Shown here in pieces: positions 46,123 through 48,359 of a stretch of 48,359 nucleotides of DNA. Numbering within the stretch: position 1 is the first letter of the stretch; each line of letters begins with the position of its first letter. The notes beneath the pieces are model-generated. The model made no database searches, was not told the origin of the DNA, and worked only from the letters and a program-made list of their open reading frames with translations. The stretch covers positions 16,859 to 65,217 of the forward strand of contig JAGROX010000043.1 of assembly GCA_020440025.1 (NCBI GenBank), read 5' to 3'. This DNA is from Verrucomicrobiia bacterium (GTDB lineage Bacteria > Verrucomicrobiota > Verrucomicrobiia > Verrucomicrobiales > DEV007). Made by a program: the position numbers and the translations under genes.

Positions 46123-46136
46123 GAAGGGGTGGGATT
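46123..46136. repeat. Fragment matching the tRNA-Ser 3' end
   Basis: GAAGGGGTGGGATT is identical to 14 bases at the 3' acceptor/T-arm end of the tRNA gene (46301-46314) in the same orientation. It looks like a remnant of a duplicated or displaced tRNA end. Confidence 0.55.
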
Positions 46137-46146
46137 GATGCCTGAT

Positions 46147-46225
46147 CGGCATCTGTGCGGGAGTGACTCACTTCGCTCGTAGGATCTTGACTCCCGCTGG
46201 GCGGGACAGGGCGCACTCGAACTGC
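46147..46225. repeat. Direct repeat copy B near tRNA-Ser
   Basis: This is the second copy of the 80-base element at 45959-46038, 188 bases away, with a few substitutions and an indel. Both copies lie on the 3' side of the minus-strand tRNA gene. Confidence 0.8.
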
Positions 46226-46245
46226 GTTCTCATCCTTTCCGAAAA

Positions 46246-46295
46246 TTCAAAGGGCCACCCCCATCCGCTGCGCTGGATGAGGGTGGCCCTTTGAA
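46246..46295 (-). terminator. Very strong terminator of tRNA-Ser
   Basis: The 21-bp arms (46246-46266 and 46275-46295) pair with a single mismatch around an 8-base loop. Read on the minus strand the hairpin begins at the base after the encoded CCA and is followed by TTTTC. It should end tRNA transcription directly behind the mature 3' end. Confidence 0.85.
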
Positions 46296-46387
46296 TGGCG
46301 GAAGGGGTGGGATTCGAACCCACGGTGACATTACTGCCACGCTCGATTTCGAGTCGAGTGCCTTCGACCGGACTCAGCCACCCTTCC
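46296..46387 (-). tRNA. tRNA-Ser (anticodon CGA), CCA encoded
   Basis: On the minus strand the gene reads GGAAGGGTGGCTGAG at the 5' end, pairing with CCCTTCC at the 3' end (7-bp acceptor stem). This is followed by discriminator G and an encoded CCA. The D-arm region has the tRNA-Ser-type GTGGCTGAGTCCGGTCGAAGGC. The anticodon stem CTCGA/TCGAG encloses CT-CGA-AA, giving anticodon CGA (reads UCG). A long variable arm (GCGTGGCAGTAATGTCACC) and the T arm GGGTTCGAATCCC complete a class II tRNA. Length is 92 bases with CCA. Confidence 0.95.
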
Positions 46388-46487
46388 TTAATTCTAATGG
46401 CTGTCTTCGTCTTACCGGATTGACCGCCTCGCGGCAGTCTACGCAGTTTCGCTTCGCAATCAAATGATCGCTCGCGCGACAGGGCGT

Positions 46488-46503
46488 TCAGCCACCCTTC
46501 CTT
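46488..46503. repeat. Fragment matching the tRNA-Ser 5' end
   Basis: TCAGCCACCCTTCCTT is identical to 16 bases spanning the 5' acceptor end of the tRNA gene (46374-46389), in the same orientation. It is preceded by GACAGGGCG, which also occurs in the two 80-base direct repeats. Confidence 0.6.
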
Positions 46504-46724
46504 CTTGAATCGTAACCCGGCTCAAGACGCGAAAAGTAGCCGGTTCGGAAGCGTTTTCAAGGTCAGCTTTCGCGAATTTCTGAATCAATGAAGCTGGAAA
46601 CCGCCACTGACGGGGAAGCACATGAAAACTGGTTAATCGGATGCCATCCGCTTGCCTCAAAAACGCGATTATTGCCGCGATTTCCTTGCCAAAGGGCGGG
46701 GGAATTTGGTTGAAGATAGATAAG

Positions 46725-46740
46725 TCCTTAATTTTAAGGA
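46725..46740. promoter_or_regulatory. AT-rich palindrome, possible operator
   Basis: TCCTTAA-TT-TTAAGGA has 7-bp perfect arms around a 2-base spacer. It lies about 95 bases upstream of the first NrdR-like box. No regulator can be assigned from the sequence. Confidence 0.35.
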
Positions 46741-46819
46741 AACCGAATCAAATTGGCCCGAAAATTGCCTTCAATTTTGGCAGATCTTGTGAAAAAAACC
46801 CTGAAAAATGCTTGCTGGA

Positions 46820-46866
46820 CCACTACATGTTGCGTTACTGTCGTCGCCGCGCAACAAGATGTGGGA
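46820..46866 (+). promoter_or_regulatory. Tandem NrdR-like boxes upstream of nrdB
   Basis: Box 1 CCACTACATGTTGCGT (46820-46835) matches most positions of the known NrdR box (ACACWATATATWGTGT type). Box 2 GCAACAAGATGTGGGA (46851-46866) matches less well, but shares the core ACATCTTGT on the other strand. The centres are 32 bases apart, three helical turns, as expected for paired NrdR sites. They lie about 210 bases before the nrdB start. The ATP/dATP-sensing repressor NrdR would control the RNR genes here. Confidence 0.6.
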
Positions 46867-47078
46867 TTCTGGGGCGCGGGGGGCGGATTCAGCTTTTGAG
46901 TCCGTAGTCAAGGGAAAACAACAGGAAAAATTCGGGTTTTTCGTCGGAAATACCTTCTTAAAAATAGAGAGAATCTAGTATTTGAGAAATTGCCACCAGC
47001 AAGCTGCCGTCCTTTGACAAATGACCCTGAGCTTGGCACAGAAAGGCGGCGCACCACCCATTCAACGCATCACTATTC

Positions 47079-48161
47079 ATGGATAAAGTATTCGAAATCG
47101 GAAATCGCACGTTCGTTCTCGATCAGGACAAGGCGGAAGAGGCATTCGCCGCCAAAAGTGTCATCAATGGGCGCAAGACGGAGGCCTTCAATCTGCTGCC
47201 GCTGAAGTACACCTGGGCCTACGATCTGTATCGGAACATGAAGGCCAACCACTGGGAGCCGGAGGATGTTCCCATGCAGCGCGATGTGGAGCAGTGGCAG
47301 GGATCGGATCTGTCGGATGTCGAGCGCTGGATCATTCGCATGGGCATCGGCTACTTCTCTGCCGCCGAAGGCATCGTCGGTGACAACATCATTCACGTGG
47401 TCCGCGAACTGGTGACCGCTCCGGAGTTGAAACTCGTGCTCGGCCGTCATGCTCACGAAGAAAACATCCACGCGGACAGCTTGCTCTATATGATCAGCAG
47501 TCTGGGCATCAATCCGCATGAGTGTGAAGCGATGTTCGAGCAGATCCCCACGATCAAACGCAAGAACGAGTTCGTCACCCGCACTTCTCACGCTCTCCGT
47601 CGCGATATCGATCTGACGGACCCGGAGAACAAGCGGCAGTTTGCCAAGAATATCTTCGTGTTCGGTCAGTGCATGGAAGGCACCCAGTTCTATGGCCTGT
47701 TCGGCATGATCCTGAGCCTCTGGCGTCAGAACAAGTTCCCCGGCATCGGACAGATGTTCCGCTACACCCTGCGGGACGAGTCGAATCACATCAAACTGTG
47801 CCGTCTCCTCTTCAACGATCTCGTTCGCGAAAACCGCGAGATCTGGACCGAGGAGTTCCGTCAGGATCTCACCAACACCATGATTGAGGCGGTCACCTTG
47901 GAGAAAGAGTTCATCCATGACTGTCTCCCGGTTAGTTCCGTGGGACTGAGCGTCGACGAGTTCTGCCAATACATCGACTACATCGCCGATCGCCGGTTGG
48001 AGGGGGTCGAACTGAACCCCCTCAATCCTGGCGTGACGAATCCCTTCCCGTGGCTCTCGGCAGCCATGGACATGAAGGTCGAGGCCAACTTCTTCGAACA
48101 GACCGTCACGGAATACCAGAAGTCATCCTCTCTCGCCGCCGTCAGTGACGACGAACTTTGA
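47079..48161 (+). CDS. nrdB: Class I ribonucleotide reductase beta subunit (class Ic-like, Leu at radical site)
   Basis: This 360-aa ferritin-like protein supplies the radical initiator for ribonucleotide reduction, working with NrdA in the cytoplasm. The predicted metal ligands are E97 (FSAAEG), E128 and H131 (HEENIH), E200 (CMEGTQF), and E234 and H237 (RDESNH). The residue four after H131, where class Ia has the radical tyrosine and Chlamydia has Phe127, is L135. The first ligand is Glu, as in Chlamydia, not Asp. The overall sequence also follows chlamydial R2, including LLPLKYTWAYDLYRN and RRLEGVELNPLNPGVTNPFPW. It therefore probably uses a manganese/iron cofactor instead of a tyrosyl radical. 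It is followed after 81 bases by a probable nrdA and preceded by NrdR-like boxes. Confidence 0.95.
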   Translation: MDKVFEIGNRTFVLDQDKAEEAFAAKSVINGRKTEAFNLLPLKYTWAYDLYRNMKANHWEPEDVPMQRDVEQWQGSDLSDVERWIIRMGIGYFSAAEGIVGDNIIHVVRELVTAPELKLVLGRHAHEENIHADSLLYMISSLGINPHECEAMFEQIPTIKRKNEFVTRTSHALRRDIDLTDPENKRQFAKNIFVFGQCMEGTQFYGLFGMILSLWRQNKFPGIGQMFRYTLRDESNHIKLCRLLFNDLVRENREIWTEEFRQDLTNTMIEAVTLEKEFIHDCLPVSSVGLSVDEFCQYIDYIADRRLEGVELNPLNPGVTNPFPWLSAAMDMKVEANFFEQTVTEYQKSSSLAAVSDDEL

Positions 48162-48242
48162 GTCGGTACTAGCCACACCGACCACTCGCAACACCCCGTA
48201 TCCAGCAACAACACCACCAAGCCAATACCCCGCAACAACGCC

Positions 48243-48359
48243 ATGATTACCAGAGATTTCGTCGAGCAGGACCGCCTGCTCCAGCGTTACGCTGCCACCC
48301 CGCAGGATAAAAAGCCCCGCTACAATTGGTCCGAGCTTCTCGAAGTTTCGGACGATACC
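48243..48359 (+). CDS. nrdA: Probable ribonucleotide reductase alpha subunit, N-terminus only
   Basis: This is an open frame of 39 codons running off the right edge, beginning MITRDFVEQDRLLQRYAA and continuing with Lys/Pro-rich sequence to NWSELLEVSDDT. The N-terminal region of RNR alpha is poorly conserved, so the assignment rests mainly on its place directly after nrdB on the same strand. The 81-base gap is rich in C and A (repeats of CAACA/CACC) and shows no terminator with a T-run. Confidence 0.5.
   Translation, partial: MITRDFVEQDRLLQRYAATPQDKKPRYNWSELLEVSDDT

Larger units (their letters stand above)
46388..47078. other. AT-richer intergenic region upstream of nrdB
   Basis: These 691 bases have no convincing gene; an 88-codon open frame at 46641 has no protein-like pattern. 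The region holds a tRNA 5' fragment (46488-46503), a palindrome at 46725-46740 and two NrdR-like boxes (46820-46835 and 46851-46866). It is clearly richer in A/T than the genes around it. Confidence 0.6.

Noticed and set aside
45959-46225. Possible CRISPR array
   Set aside because: There are only two 80-base repeats with a 108-base interval, no regular spacers and no cas genes; the link to the tRNA gene explains them better.
46641-46907. 88-codon open frame upstream of nrdB
   Set aside because: It lies in AT-richer non-coding DNA, crosses the NrdR-like boxes, and shows no domain or start signal.

Overview
The window looks like a GC-rich chromosomal segment from a member of the Verrucomicrobiota (or a close PVC relative). 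The markers are sulfatases, two DUF1501 proteins, a PSCyt1/DUF1549/DUF1553 cytochrome, a DUF4838 protein, an ECF sigma factor joined to an anti-sigma/VWA protein, and a chlamydial-type class I ribonucleotide reductase beta subunit. The assignment rests on gene content recognised by eye; no database search was possible.

Layout. 1-1702: a sulfatase cut by the left edge and a very acidic membrane-anchored coiled-coil protein, both on the minus strand. 1903-4614: an EboA/EboB pair, then a NAGPA-type phosphodiester glycosidase. 4654-10340: an AraC regulator divergent from a sulfatase, an outer-membrane barrel protein with a helical insert, and a lipase-like hydrolase broken by two compensating frameshifts. 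10525-13509: a secreted parvulin-type PPIase and a Tat-exported DMFase-beta-like protein. 13663-25416: an 11.7 kb operon of ECF sigma factor, a 1409-aa anti-sigma/VWA protein and a 2295-aa membrane protein; this is the strongest candidate for an undescribed system. 25465-27678: a spermidine-synthase-like methyltransferase-fold protein and a DUF1501 protein. 27726-34192: a secreted protein divergent from a GntR(FCD)-PSD1 cytochrome-DUF1501 operon, with a FadR-like palindrome between them. 39845-34237 (minus strand): a four-gene operon of DUF4838 protein, cytochrome/terpene-cyclase-fold protein and two secreted hydrolases, one fused to an NHL propeller. 40381-42616: a two-component system. 42681-45947: a PAP2 phosphatase, a SUI1/YciH protein and an ABC exporter with an in-frame amber codon. 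45959-46503: tRNA-Ser(CGA) surrounded by duplicated fragments. 46820-48359: NrdR-like boxes, nrdB and the start of a probable nrdA.

How the genes work together. Much of the cargo is secreted or envelope-associated degradation: sulfatases, glycosidases, esterases, PSD1/DUF1501 pairs and local regulators (AraC, GntR). This fits a polysaccharide-using lifestyle. The sigma-VWA-giant protein operon looks like an envelope-sensing module of unknown function. The nrd locus is an ordinary housekeeping unit, but its beta subunit has leucine where the radical tyrosine normally sits.

Non-coding structure includes three copies of a hairpin with a shared loop (GGTCGGCGA), each just downstream of a plus-strand gene, and several clear terminators. 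Three genes carry likely start-site corrections (5765, 29207, 32810) and two genes appear interrupted (8595-10340 and 44160-45947). Those interruptions may be real pseudogenes or sequence errors.
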